Shown here: positions 8,413 to 20,487 of the stretch, piece after piece
Position numbering within the stretch: position 1 is the first letter of the stretch
Layout of the letters: each line of letters starts with the position of its first letter
Assembly: GCF_000378405.1 (NCBI RefSeq)
Contig: NZ_KB899636.1
Location: forward strand, 450,713 to 492,616
DNA length: 41,904 bases
Source: Succinimonas amylolytica DSM 2873
Lineage (GTDB): Bacteria > Pseudomonadota > Gammaproteobacteria > Enterobacterales > Succinivibrionaceae
Reading direction: 5' to 3'
The notes under the pieces: model-generated
Told to the model about the DNA's origin: nothing
Database searches by the model: none
What the model saw: only the letters and a program-made list of their open reading frames with translations
Position numbers and translations under genes: made by a program

Positions 8413-9342
8413 TTATGCCTTGTTATGTTTGTTTAAAATAGGAAATCCCAAAGCTTCGCGTGCTGCGTAATATGCTTCGGCAACGCCTTTTGAAAGCTCT
8501 CTAATTCGGAGAATGTACCGCTGTCTTTCAGTAACAGATATGGCATGTCTGGCATCAAGTAGGTTGAATGCATGAGCAGCTCGCAGAATCCTCTCGTATG
8601 CGGGAAGTGGTAAGGCGGTTTTGACCTTTTGAACGTCTAAAAGAGACTGACATTCCTTTGCGCTCTGATCAAACAATCTGAACAGAAAATCTACATCTGC
8701 GTACTCAAAATTGTAGGTAGACTGTTCTACTTCATTCTGATGGAATACGTCACCGTATGTCACAGTACCATTAGGTGTTTTTGCCCAAATGAGATCGTAC
8801 ACATTATTGACTCCTTGGATGTACATGGCCAGACGTTCAAGCCCGTAGGTAACTTCTCCGGTTACAGGAGCACATGGAAGTCCTCCAACCTGCTGGAAAT
8901 AGGTGAACTGAGTTACTTCCATGCCGTTAAGCCAAACTTCCCATCCAAGTCCCCAGGCTCCAAGCGTGGGATTTTCCCAGTTGTCTTCAACGAACCTGAT
9001 ATCATGAACGGACGGGTCAAATCCCAATTCCCTCAGGGATCCAAGATACAGATCCTGAATGTTGTCAGGAGAAGGTTTTAATACAACCTGAAACTGAAAG
9101 TAACGTTGAAGTCTATTGGGATTTTCTCCATAACGTCCGTCAGTAGGCCTTCTTGAAGGTTGTACATAAGCACAAAAATGTGGTTCCGGTCCGATTGCCT
9201 TAAGAAACGTCATGGGATGAGAGGTTCCGGCGCCTACTTCCATGTCGAAAGGTTGTGCGAGCATACATCCCTGTCGGGACCAGTAATCCTGAAGAGTTAG
9301 GATTAACCCCTGAAATGTCTTGATATCATATGTGTTGGACAT
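8413..9342 (-). CDS. glyQ: Glycine--tRNA ligase, alpha subunit
   Basis: GlyQ is the catalytic subunit that activates glycine. The protein has 309 residues. It starts with the typical [17 protein letters not shown] and contains [34 protein letters not shown] and [20 protein letters not shown], all hallmarks of class II alpha-subunit glycyl-tRNA synthetases. An AAGGA ribosome site precedes the ATG. The gene leads the glyQ-glyS pair. The 190 bases between it and tusA show no other gene. Confidence 0.97.
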   Translation of the reverse strand: MSNTYDIKTFQGLILTLQDYWSRQGCMLAQPFDMEVGAGTSHPMTFLKAIGPEPHFCAYVQPSRRPTDGRYGENPNRLQRYFQFQVVLKPSPDNIQDLYLGSLRELGFDPSVHDIRFVEDNWENPTLGAWGLGWEVWLNGMEVTQFTYFQQVGGLPCAPVTGEVTYGLERLAMYIQGVNNVYDLIWAKTPNGTVTYGDVFHQNEVEQSTYNFEYADVDFLFRLFDQSAKECQSLLDVQKVKTALPLPAYERILRAAHAFNLLDARHAISVTERQRYILRIRELSKGVAEAYYAAREALGFPILNKHNKA

Positions 9343-9532
9343 CTGAAGATCCTTGGAAACTTTTATCCTGAAAAAGTTGTATAGTCTAAATGATGATCAT
9401 AAAGACTCCGGAACACTGAAAAAAGTGCTCCGTTTTGAGTTAGCCTATTTTACTCATGTTTGGCTGATTTTGCACTAATAGCTTTAATAACGCCTTGTAT
9501 CTTATGACGTGACGGGATTTGTTCGAGGGTAG

Positions 9533-9763
9533 TTATGGCTTTCTGATTTTGAAGAAGAATAAAGTTCCTTTTTCGGTTGTTGCGATTTTGTGATCTTCCA
9601 GTACGTATCCCAGGTTTTTACATAGTAATGAGAAATCGCGTTGGGTTGAAGGATCATCAGCGGTGATTGTAATTGCATCGCCGGAATGCAGTACTCGCAG
9701 TTCCCTTCTAACAATCATGAGAGGTTCTGGACATCTGAGACCGACTGTATTGATTTCTTTCAT
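9533..9763 (-). CDS. tusA: Sulfur carrier protein TusA
   Basis: TusA takes persulfide sulfur from cysteine desulfurase IscS and relays it, chiefly for 2-thiolation of tRNA wobble uridines. The 76-residue protein has the family motif with the carrier cysteine, GLRCPEPLMIVRREL (Cys10). The rest fits the two-layer fold, including DDPSTQRDF and a hydrophobic C-terminal strand GTLFFFKI. It is transcribed away from the rrn promoter. The 240 bases between it and that promoter hold no other gene. Confidence 0.93.
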   Translation of the reverse strand: MKEINTVGLRCPEPLMIVRRELRVLHSGDAITITADDPSTQRDFSLLCKNLGYVLEDHKIATTEKGTLFFFKIRKP

Positions 9764-10002
9764 CTTGAAGTGTTCTTTTCTTTTTCAGTAGCAGTTCCTG
9801 AAAAATATGCTGTTAATTGAGTAAAAACTGTCATACATACAGTCTACTACTTATTAAAGTAATACTGAGGTCTGAAAATGTAAACAACATCTGATTATAT
9901 GATGCTGTGAGTATAAATGATTAAAAAACGACCAATACCTGATTAAAAAACACTCAATTTGAGCTTTTGGATAAAAAAAACTGATTTTTTTTGTAATAAC
10001 GC

Positions 10003-10030
10003 TTGACAGAAAAATAAAAAACTATAAAAT
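10003..10030 (+). promoter_or_regulatory. rrn operon promoter
   Basis: A perfect -35 TTGACA (10003-10008) is followed after 16 bases by -10 TAAAAT (10025-10030). Upstream (9970-9999) is A- and T-run sequence suited to an UP element bound by the RNA polymerase alpha subunits. The GC-rich stretch just after the -10 fits stringent control of rRNA promoters. Only one promoter is seen, whereas E. coli operons have two. Confidence 0.8.
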
Positions 10031-10040
10031 TCCGCTCACT

Positions 10041-10098
10041 TGCTCAGCACGAGCAGAAAGTTCTTTAACAAACAGTTTAGACAATCTGTGTGGGCACT
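10041..10098 (+). promoter_or_regulatory. rRNA leader antitermination site (boxB, boxA, boxC-like)
   Basis: TGCTC-AGCAC-GAGCA (10041-10055) is a 5-bp hairpin with a 5-base loop, as expected for boxB. TTCTTTAACA (10061-10070) matches the E. coli boxA core. ACAATCTGTGTGGGCACTCG follows, as in E. coli boxC. Together they should load NusB-NusE and the other factors that prevent Rho termination in rRNA operons. Confidence 0.8.
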
Positions 10099-10203
10099 CG
10101 GCAGGAATTATCGGAAGGCTAAAAAAGAAGTCTCGATAATAGGAACTGCAGAGTGAACAACAAAACAGTTAAATTCATTATTGAGCAAAAGAAACAAACT
10201 TTT

Positions 10204-11742
<1,539 letters not shown>

Positions 11743-11838
11743 ACAGGAAAAGCGTCTGATAAATTGTTGCTGAATGTTCACACAGATTGTTTAAACGGGG
11801 TTAGAGAAGCATCAGGTTCCGGTCGGAAAACCTTGAGT

Positions 11839-11915
<77 letters not shown>

Positions 11916-11942
11916 CGCAAGGAGAGACGGCGGAAGGGAATT

Positions 11943-12018
11943 GGGGGTATAGCTCAGCTGGGAGAGCACCTGCTTTGCACGCAGGGGGTCAACGGTTCAA
12001 TCCCGTTTACCTCCACCA
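11943..12018 (+). tRNA. alaT: tRNA-Ala (TGC)
   Basis: The 76-base cloverleaf has acceptor GGGGGTA pairing with TACCTCC, D-arm GCTCAGCTGGGAGAGC, anticodon stem-loop CCTGCTTTGCACGCAGG and encoded CCA. It follows tRNA-Ile in the same spacer. A second boxA-like TTCTTTAAAAA occurs downstream at about 12095-12105, before the 23S gene. Confidence 0.96.
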
Positions 12019-12275
12019 GGGGACCTGAAGAGAGAAACCAGAGTAATTGCGGTTCAAGAGAGCTGAAATTACTGCGGTTTTTCACGACTGCAAGTTCTTT
12101 AAAAATTTAATCAAGCTGAAAATCAAAAAGAGTTCAAACAAGCAAGTGTCTTGGAACTTTTTGGCGTAAACAAATGTTACGAAACTGAGCTGAAAGAAGT
12201 TCAGGATCTTTGTTTAAGAATACGGCGAAGGGAAGAAAGGAAGGGGAACCCCTGACAGACTTTCCGGGGTTGTAT

Positions 12276-15127
<2,852 letters not shown>

Positions 15128-15206
15128 ACAACGCCCGGAAAGTTTGGCGCTTGCGGGTTTGAACGGAAGAAGTGATTTGAGGCGAGATTAAATTTTTAAA
15201 CCGGAT

Positions 15207-15325
15207 TGCCTGATGAAGATAACGTTCTGGAACCACCTGTATCCATTCCGAACACAGAAGTGAAACGGAACAGTGCCGATGGTAGTGTAGCATTCGCTAT
15301 GTGAGAGTAGGTCATTGTCAGGCAT
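15207..15325 (+). rRNA. rrf: 5S ribosomal RNA
   Basis: Terminal TGCCTGA pairs with TCAGGCA at the other end (15207-15213 with 15318-15324). The conserved loop region ACCTGTATCCATTCCGAACA and GAGAGTAGGTC are present. Length is about 119 bases. It lies 79 bases after the 23S gene. Confidence 0.93.
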
Positions 15326-15338
15326 TAAAATCAAGCAC

Positions 15339-15415
15339 GGAGCGGTAGTTCAGCTGGTTAGAATGCCTGCCTGTCACGCAGGAGGTCACGGGTTCGAGCC
15401 CCGTCCGTTCCGCCA
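15339..15415 (+). tRNA. aspT: tRNA-Asp (GTC)
   Basis: The 77-base cloverleaf has acceptor GGAGCGG pairing with CCGTTCC, anticodon stem-loop CTGCCTGTCACGCAG, T-arm GGGTTCGAGCCCC and encoded CCA. It is the last gene of the rrn transcript, as in several E. coli rrn operons. Confidence 0.96.
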
Positions 15416-15424
15416 CTCATACAG

Positions 15425-15451
15425 CGGGGTACCTCAGGGTACCCCGTTTTT
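15425..15451 (+). terminator. rrn operon terminator
   Basis: CGGGGTACC (15425-15433) and GGTACCCCG (15438-15446) form a perfect 9-bp GC-rich stem with a 4-base loop, followed by five T. This is a strong intrinsic terminator, ten bases after tRNA-Asp. Confidence 0.93.
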
Positions 15452-15520
15452 CTTTTATTTCAATTTGTTAAATTCGATCTATTGCTACATATTCAATTAA
15501 TGACTGATGTGAAGTAACAG

Positions 15521-16105
15521 TTATATAATTCTCATAGTCTCGCAGTTTTTAATAGTTTTTCCACGATGTTTCGCATTAAAAATATTCATGAGTCTAAAGC
15601 TGTCAGCTTCTGGATAAGCAAGTACTATTCTTATAGCTTCCATAAATTGGCCGTGGGTAAAAATCATGATGGTGTTCTCAGATCTACCTTTTGCTTTTGT
15701 GATAAGTTTTCTGACCCTTTCTATCATGTCAGAAAATGATTCTGCCCCGTCCCCGTCCCGGTATTCCGGATCCATCTTTTCCCAATATGACAATACCCAC
15801 GTTTTTCTTTCTTCAGGGGTTGTGTTGAAGCATTTTTTGGGACTGAGGTAGGTGAATTCCTGAATATCAGGCCATTCTGTTGTGGGGGTTTTCGGAAATT
15901 TCAAAGATAAAGGTTTTGCGGTTTCTTTAGTTCTTGGATATGTACTCCATACGATAAGATCGGGGGCCTTCGTAATTCCTTCGGCGAATTCTAGGGCCTG
16001 TTTCCGACCGTAATCAGTCAGATTGTTTCCTGCAGGACTGGTGGTTCTCCTTCCTGCATTACCAATGCTTTCGGCATGTCTGACAAGAATGATTTCTTTT
16101 TTCAT
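15521..16105 (-). CDS. Histidine phosphatase family protein
   Basis: The protein has 194 residues of the phosphoglycerate mutase-like histidine phosphatase superfamily. The catalytic motif is ILVRHAESIGNAG, with His9 the expected phosphohistidine. The partner residues appear as WSTYPRTKETA and IFTHGQFMEAIR. Substrates in this family range from sugar phosphates to phosphoproteins, so function cannot be assigned. It is monocistronic, converges on the rrn operon and diverges from the squalene synthase-like gene. Nearby metabolism gives no clue to substrate. Confidence 0.85.
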   Translation of the reverse strand: MKKEIILVRHAESIGNAGRRTTSPAGNNLTDYGRKQALEFAEGITKAPDLIVWSTYPRTKETAKPLSLKFPKTPTTEWPDIQEFTYLSPKKCFNTTPEERKTWVLSYWEKMDPEYRDGDGAESFSDMIERVRKLITKAKGRSENTIMIFTHGQFMEAIRIVLAYPEADSFRLMNIFNAKHRGKTIKNCETMRII

Positions 16106-16163
16106 GATAACTCCTGTTTACGAATTATGTTGCTGATTATACGCTTTACATTGGTATTTTTTG

Positions 16164-16169
16164 TATAAT
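16164..16169 (+). promoter_or_regulatory. Likely -10 element for the squalene synthase-dsbA operon
   Basis: A perfect TATAAT lies 31 bases before the ATG at 16200, in the divergent gap. No good -35 is found at the right distance, so an activator may be needed or the call may be chance. Confidence 0.4.
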
Positions 16170-16199
16170 CCTATCCTTAGTTGTGGGAGAGGAGGAGCT

Positions 16200-17252
16200 A
16201 TGAAGTCATTATCCATATCAGAACAGAATAAGCATCTTGCAGGCGTTTCCAGAACGTTTGCTCTGACAATTCCTTGTCTCCCAAAGGATCTGAGAGACTG
16301 GGTTGGTAATGCCTACCTGCTTTGCCGAATAGCAGATACTATTGAAGATGATCCGAAGATGGATATGGACTGCAAAAAAAAGTATCTTGCTGAATTTGCC
16401 GGAATTCTTTCTGCACCTGTCCATGTTGAGGAATGGACTATGGAGATCTTCTCTCTTATAAAGGAATCGGCTACGGAAGCAGAGAGTCAATTGATGGCAG
16501 ATATTCCTTTGGTTGTAGGACGATATTGTTCATATTCTGCTGCGGTGCAGAGAATCATAAGGAGAGGTATTACCATTATGTGCAAAGGAATGGGACAGAT
16601 TGAAAGGTGGAGCAAAATTGATTCTTTGGACGAAGTCGATCATTATTGTTACAGTGTTGCTGGAGTTGTTGGAGAAATACTAGTAAATCTTTTTGCTGAA
16701 CATTCCCCGACTATAAAAAAGAGACTTTCTAAATTGTCTCCATTGGCTGTTTCTTTTGGAGAGGCTTTGCAGCTTACAAATATTCTTAAGGATGTCTGGG
16801 ATGATGCTAAACGTGGGGCTAGGTGGCTTCCAATTCCATATAGCGACACAGATAAGCGTTTAGAAGCTACTAGAAAATATTCATGTGTTGCATTCGGACA
16901 CACTATGCAGGCACTTCAGTTTATAAAGCTTATTCCACGTACGGAAAGAGGTATTCGCAGGTTTTGTCTTTTAGCTTCCGAGATGGCGGTAATGACGTTG
17001 AGAAACATTTATGAAAATCCGCTTTTCAGGGAACCAAAGGAGATTAAAATCAGTCATAGAGATGTGAAAAACTGCTTTATGGTTACCACAGTATGTGCTA
17101 GCAGCAATTTTCTACTTAATATTGTTTTCAGCCATCTGGCAGGAAAAGAGATGAAGCCCGAATTCAGGGATCCTGTTGCCCTCATGAATAAGGTGAGTTT
17201 TTGGGAATCAAAAAATACTGCAGAGTGCAATTATGATTCCTGTAAGGACTGA
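16200..17252 (+). CDS. Squalene/phytoene synthase family protein
   Basis: The family joins two prenyl diphosphates head-to-head (farnesyl to squalene, or geranylgeranyl to phytoene). The 350 residues carry both Mg-diphosphate aspartate motifs: DTIED at 46-50 and NILKDVWDD at about 192-200. They also have HYCYSVAGVVGE, the equivalent of the conserved Y-C-x-x-V-A-G segment. The ATG at 16200 is chosen for its GGAGG; a longer frame from 16161 would start inside the promoter. No desaturase, cyclase or hpn gene is nearby, so the product is unknown. dsbA follows after 14 bases, implying co-transcription. The C-terminal hydrophobic stretch around 300-315 may be membrane-associated. Confidence 0.85.
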   Translation: MKSLSISEQNKHLAGVSRTFALTIPCLPKDLRDWVGNAYLLCRIADTIEDDPKMDMDCKKKYLAEFAGILSAPVHVEEWTMEIFSLIKESATEAESQLMADIPLVVGRYCSYSAAVQRIIRRGITIMCKGMGQIERWSKIDSLDEVDHYCYSVAGVVGEILVNLFAEHSPTIKKRLSKLSPLAVSFGEALQLTNILKDVWDDAKRGARWLPIPYSDTDKRLEATRKYSCVAFGHTMQALQFIKLIPRTERGIRRFCLLASEMAVMTLRNIYENPLFREPKEIKISHRDVKNCFMVTTVCASSNFLLNIVFSHLAGKEMKPEFRDPVALMNKVSFWESKNTAECNYDSCKD

Positions 17253-17266
17253 TATAGGAGTATAAA

Positions 17267-18025
17267 ATGTTTTTTAAGCCTGTTAAATTGACGTTGTGCG
17301 CACTTGTTGCCGGTTTGTCATTTTGTGGAAACATTGGATATGTGCTTGCTGGAGATGATGAAGTGCAGGAACAAAAAGCTCCTGATTTCTATGCTACTCC
17401 GGATGAACTTAGGAGTGCAGCTGCGAAGGTAACAAAGCAATTCAAGGAAGGTGTGAACTACAAGATTATTCCGGGAATGAAGATTTCGGATCATAAGATT
17501 GTCACTGAGTACTTCTCTTTTTACTGCGGGCACTGCCATGCCTTCTTGCCGATGATCCGTCAAGTTCGCGATGCGTTGCCCGATGATGTGGAATTTATGC
17601 AGAACCCGGTTCATTATCTTGGTGGTCCGATGGGACCTGAGCTTCAGAAAGCATATGCAGCATCAGTAAATCTCAATGTTTCTGAAGCCTTTGTTACTAA
17701 GCTTGATGATGAGATATTCAATAAGCAGAAGATTCCTCAGAATCATGATGATGTTGTGAAAGTGTTTGAGGAACTTGGTGTTCCGGCACATACCTTTGAA
17801 GCGCAGTATAAATCATTTCCGGTAAACACTATGTCTGGTCAGTATCGTCAGAATACCGAAGATGCGAAAATTCAGGGGGTTCCTGCAGTGGTGGTAAATG
17901 GTAAGTATATTATTGTAGCCAAGGGGGTTGATGGTATTGCAGAATATTATGCTCTGGTTAAATATCTTCTTGAGCTTGATGATCATGGACAGGATTCTCA
18001 AATAAAGGCAGAAAAGTCCGAATAG
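17267..18025 (+). CDS. dsbA: Thiol:disulfide interchange protein DsbA
   Basis: DsbA puts disulfides into exported proteins in the periplasm and is reoxidised by DsbB. The 252 residues start with a signal peptide (about 1-28, ending in VLAG) and a charged linker. The thioredoxin-like domain has active site FYCGHCHAF (Cys87-Cys90) and the cis-proline loop QGVPAVVVNGKY. E. coli DsbA has CPHC; the CGHC here is the sequence seen in protein disulfide isomerase. AGGAG precedes the ATG. The neighbouring yihG-like gene matches the dsbA-yihG neighbourhood of E. coli, which supports the name. A charged C-terminal tail follows the fold. Confidence 0.92.
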   Translation: MFFKPVKLTLCALVAGLSFCGNIGYVLAGDDEVQEQKAPDFYATPDELRSAAAKVTKQFKEGVNYKIIPGMKISDHKIVTEYFSFYCGHCHAFLPMIRQVRDALPDDVEFMQNPVHYLGGPMGPELQKAYAASVNLNVSEAFVTKLDDEIFNKQKIPQNHDDVVKVFEELGVPAHTFEAQYKSFPVNTMSGQYRQNTEDAKIQGVPAVVVNGKYIIVAKGVDGIAEYYALVKYLLELDDHGQDSQIKAEKSE

Positions 18026-18044
18026 GACAATATCAAAAAAAGTT

Positions 18045-18067
18045 AAAGCCCGGGAGCCGGGCTTTTT
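18045..18067 (+). terminator. Terminator after dsbA
   Basis: AAAGCCCGG (18045-18053) and CCGGGCTTT (18057-18065) form a perfect 9-bp stem with a 3-base loop, ending in five T. The A-run upstream (18035-18041) may let it also stop transcripts from the convergent acyltransferase gene. Confidence 0.9.
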
Positions 18068-18125
18068 CTATTTGATATAAGATTCTTTGGCACAAAATGC
18101 CATTTTCGCAAGGAATGAGCTTAAT

Positions 18126-19082
18126 CTAATCTTTGTTTTTGATGATGTTATCTGGATTTGTACTGGAGCATACCGCTTTTTCATTTTTTTTCATTTCTGA
18201 TATTTTCTCATCCTTCTCTTGCCACAGATTTTTGAGCCACAGGGTAAAATGCCTTTTAAACTGTTTGTCGGTGAGATAACTGCCACGAAGATCATCTGTT
18301 ATTTTGATTTCGTTAATACTGATGCATATTTTTTTGAGGCGCCCTTCAAGAAATGACCGAAAAGGTGTGTCCGGATTATCTGGATAGTTGAGAGTAACAT
18401 CAAGAATTTTGTTGAACTGATTTCCCAGACTCTCAATAGCTATGGCTATAGTTGTGGGTTTAGTTTGCATCAGATTTTTGTACGGGGAATTGGAAAGTGC
18501 TCTTTTTTCAGGGGTAAAACGGGTTCCCTCCGGAAAAATCACCATCATTGTTGGCACTCCAGAAAACTTTTTGCAGGCTTCTCTTGATGTTTCAATATCT
18601 GTGAACCTTTTGTCAGGATGTTTAAGGAGGTACGCCCTAGAATATCTTCTTAAAAACGGCATGTCCAGTCCCCAGCAGGCAAGTCCTACAAAAGGAACGA
18701 AAAGAAGAGAATGCTTCAGAAAAAACTTGGGTACAGGTCGCAGATCTGCAAGTACTGCAGCCAGCACCAGAGTGTCAAGCCAGCTGATATGGTTTGAAAT
18801 CAGAATATAAGAATCCTGAAATTCAGGATGGATAGCTATGTTTCTTACCCATTCGGTACGGTTTGTGATTCCCATGATACCGCGAATGCGGTAGAGCCAC
18901 CATCGCATGCACCTGTTTGCCGCTTTGATAAAAAATTTATGACAGTTTCCGAAAAACAGGATCCTGACACAGGCTACGATGCAAATGGCAAACGATACCA
19001 TTGCGGTACAGACGATAAGAAGAAACAGGTTAACCCCAATCTTTAGCCAAGCCGGCATAAAACTTAACATATAAGGCCTCAT
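18126..19082 (-). CDS. yihG: Lysophospholipid acyltransferase, YihG-like
   Basis: Members of this PlsC-type family acylate the 2-position of lysophosphatidic acid or lysophospholipids at the inner membrane. The 318 residues begin with a membrane segment (about 15-40). They carry the catalytic NHISWLD (H-x4-D), a block with PVPKFFLKHSL, and FPEGTRFT, the substrate-phosphate motif. In E. coli yihG lies close to dsbA, next to polA, and the same closeness is seen here. The tail after about 285 is long, charged and probably disordered. The exact acyl acceptor cannot be read from sequence. Confidence 0.85.
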   Translation of the reverse strand: MRPYMLSFMPAWLKIGVNLFLLIVCTAMVSFAICIVACVRILFFGNCHKFFIKAANRCMRWWLYRIRGIMGITNRTEWVRNIAIHPEFQDSYILISNHISWLDTLVLAAVLADLRPVPKFFLKHSLLFVPFVGLACWGLDMPFLRRYSRAYLLKHPDKRFTDIETSREACKKFSGVPTMMVIFPEGTRFTPEKRALSNSPYKNLMQTKPTTIAIAIESLGNQFNKILDVTLNYPDNPDTPFRSFLEGRLKKICISINEIKITDDLRGSYLTDKQFKRHFTLWLKNLWQEKDEKISEMKKNEKAVCSSTNPDNIIKNKD

Positions 19083-19440
19083 TTGTTTGAGATATATTTT
19101 ACCGGAGTTAGCAGTCGTTGTGTAAATTTAGTGACGCCATTCAGATGGATAAGCAAGCAAGTTATTTTGATAAAAATCGTAGATGTTGCATACCTGTGCA
19201 AAAAAGATGGTAAACCATATATGTTTCGCTTCTATTGTTGTAAAATGCACGGTGCGTGACTTGTTTTATGCGGTGTTTGTTTTCATGAATTCCGGGCCTG
19301 TTTTTCTGATACTCCCGTTGAATCGAGCCGTATAGTTCCCGAAGTTTGGCGCCGGGATTGGGTCAGGCGGACTTATATACTGCTTGATTATTGAAAAGTT
19401 TTTTACCTGAAGCAGCAGGGTTATGTGAGTAGGTATTACT
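19083..19440. other. Gap before ilvE with possible promoter and leader
   Basis: A TAAAAT in TTGTTGTAAAATGC (about 19236-19249) is a possible -10 for the ilv genes. Beyond it lies roughly 190 bases of leader. The leader contains CCCG/CGGG (19337-19357) and a CTGCTT/AAGCAG pairing around a T6 run (about 19380-19417). No protein gene other than the candidate leader peptide is seen. Confidence 0.35.
19285..19335 (+). promoter_or_regulatory. Candidate leader peptide for ilv attenuation
   Basis: This 16-codon ORF reads MNSGPVFLILPLNRAV and ends about 105 bases before ilvE. Six of its residues are Val, Leu or Ile, the amino acids made by the downstream genes, as in attenuation leaders such as ilvL. 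There is no strong ribosome site and no textbook terminator between it and ilvE, so it may be chance. Confidence 0.25.
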
Positions 19441-20370
19441 ATGGCTGGTAAAGAAATTACTAAGTTTATCTGGTTCAATGGCAAGTTTGTTCCATGGGAA
19501 GAGGCGAAAGTCAGTGTTATGACTCATGCTCTTCATTACGGTACTGCAGTTTTTGAGGGGATCCGGGCGTATAAGACCAATAATGGTACTGCTGTTTTTC
19601 GGCTTAAGGAGCATATGCAGCGTTTCCGTAATTCCGGACACATATACCGAATTGAGATTCCGTACACTGTAGACCAGCTTTGTGAAGCAGTATGTAATAC
19701 TATTAAGGAAAACAATGTGGATTCAGGCTATATTCGTCCGCTTTCTTTTATTGGGGATGTTGGTCTTGGGGTAAAACCTCCGAAGGATGCGGAAATAAAT
19801 ACCATAATAGGCATTGTTAAATGGGGCGCATATCTCAGCGAGGAAGGAATGAAGAGGGGGGTTTCCGTAGGCGTTTCCTCGTGGCGGCGTCTTGCTCCGG
19901 ATACTATTCCCACAGGAGCAAAGGCCGCAGGCAATTATCTGTCCTCTCTTCTGATTTCAAACGAAGCTAAGGAGCACGGCTATGACGAGGGTATTGCTCT
20001 TGATGTTAACGGATATCTCTCTGAAGGTTCTGGTGAAAATATTTTCCTGGTGAAGGACGGAGTTCTTTATACAGCTCCTATTACTTGTGGTCTTCTCCCC
20101 GGCATAACCAGAGATACCGTAATTAAGCTGGCTAAAGACAGGGGCTACCAGGTTCAGGTTGAACAGATACCAAGGGAGGCCCTTTATCTTGCTGATGAAG
20201 TATTCATGACAGGTTCAGCAGCCGAGATCACTCCGGTTCGTGCGGTTGATGGTTATGAAATCGGTTCTGGATCTCGTGGTGTGATTACAGAAGATCTGCA
20301 GAAGGCTTTCTTTGGACTTTTCAGTGGCGAAACTGAAGATAAATGGAACTGGCTGTATCCCGTGAAGTAA
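19441..20370 (+). CDS. ilvE: Branched-chain amino acid aminotransferase
   Basis: IlvE is a PLP enzyme that performs the last transamination to leucine, isoleucine and valine. Its 309 residues equal the E. coli length. Typical blocks are IWFNGKFVPWEEAKVSVMTH, the region TIPTGAKAAGNYLSSLL, DVNGYLSEGSGENIFLV and EVFMTGSAAEITPVR. The C-terminus GLFSGETEDKWNWL is nearly identical to E. coli. It is followed by an intergenic hairpin and then ilvD-ilvA, so the order is ilvE-ilvD-ilvA as in E. coli, but the ilvG and ilvM acetolactate synthase genes that normally precede ilvE are absent. Confidence 0.96.
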   Translation: MAGKEITKFIWFNGKFVPWEEAKVSVMTHALHYGTAVFEGIRAYKTNNGTAVFRLKEHMQRFRNSGHIYRIEIPYTVDQLCEAVCNTIKENNVDSGYIRPLSFIGDVGLGVKPPKDAEINTIIGIVKWGAYLSEEGMKRGVSVGVSSWRRLAPDTIPTGAKAAGNYLSSLLISNEAKEHGYDEGIALDVNGYLSEGSGENIFLVKDGVLYTAPITCGLLPGITRDTVIKLAKDRGYQVQVEQIPREALYLADEVFMTGSAAEITPVRAVDGYEIGSGSRGVITEDLQKAFFGLFSGETEDKWNWLYPVK

Positions 20371-20405
20371 CGGGACATTGTTCGGTTTTTTGTGACAGTT
20401 TGAAG

Positions 20406-20437
20406 CCAAAAGCTTTTTATACAGGCTTTTGGTTTTT
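20406..20437 (+). terminator. Terminator between ilvE and ilvD
   Basis: CCAAAAGC (20406-20413) pairs with GCTTTTGG (20425-20432) and is followed by TTTTT. It implies that ilvD has its own promoter or depends on read-through. About 50 bases remain before the ilvD start. Confidence 0.75.
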
Positions 20438-20487
20438 GTTATTTAGATTTCGATGTGAAGTCAAAATTACTAATCAGGAGAATACAA

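Noticed and set aside
9343-9532. Small gene between glyQ and tusA
   Set aside because: Open frames there are shadows extending from tusA in other frames, without start signals.
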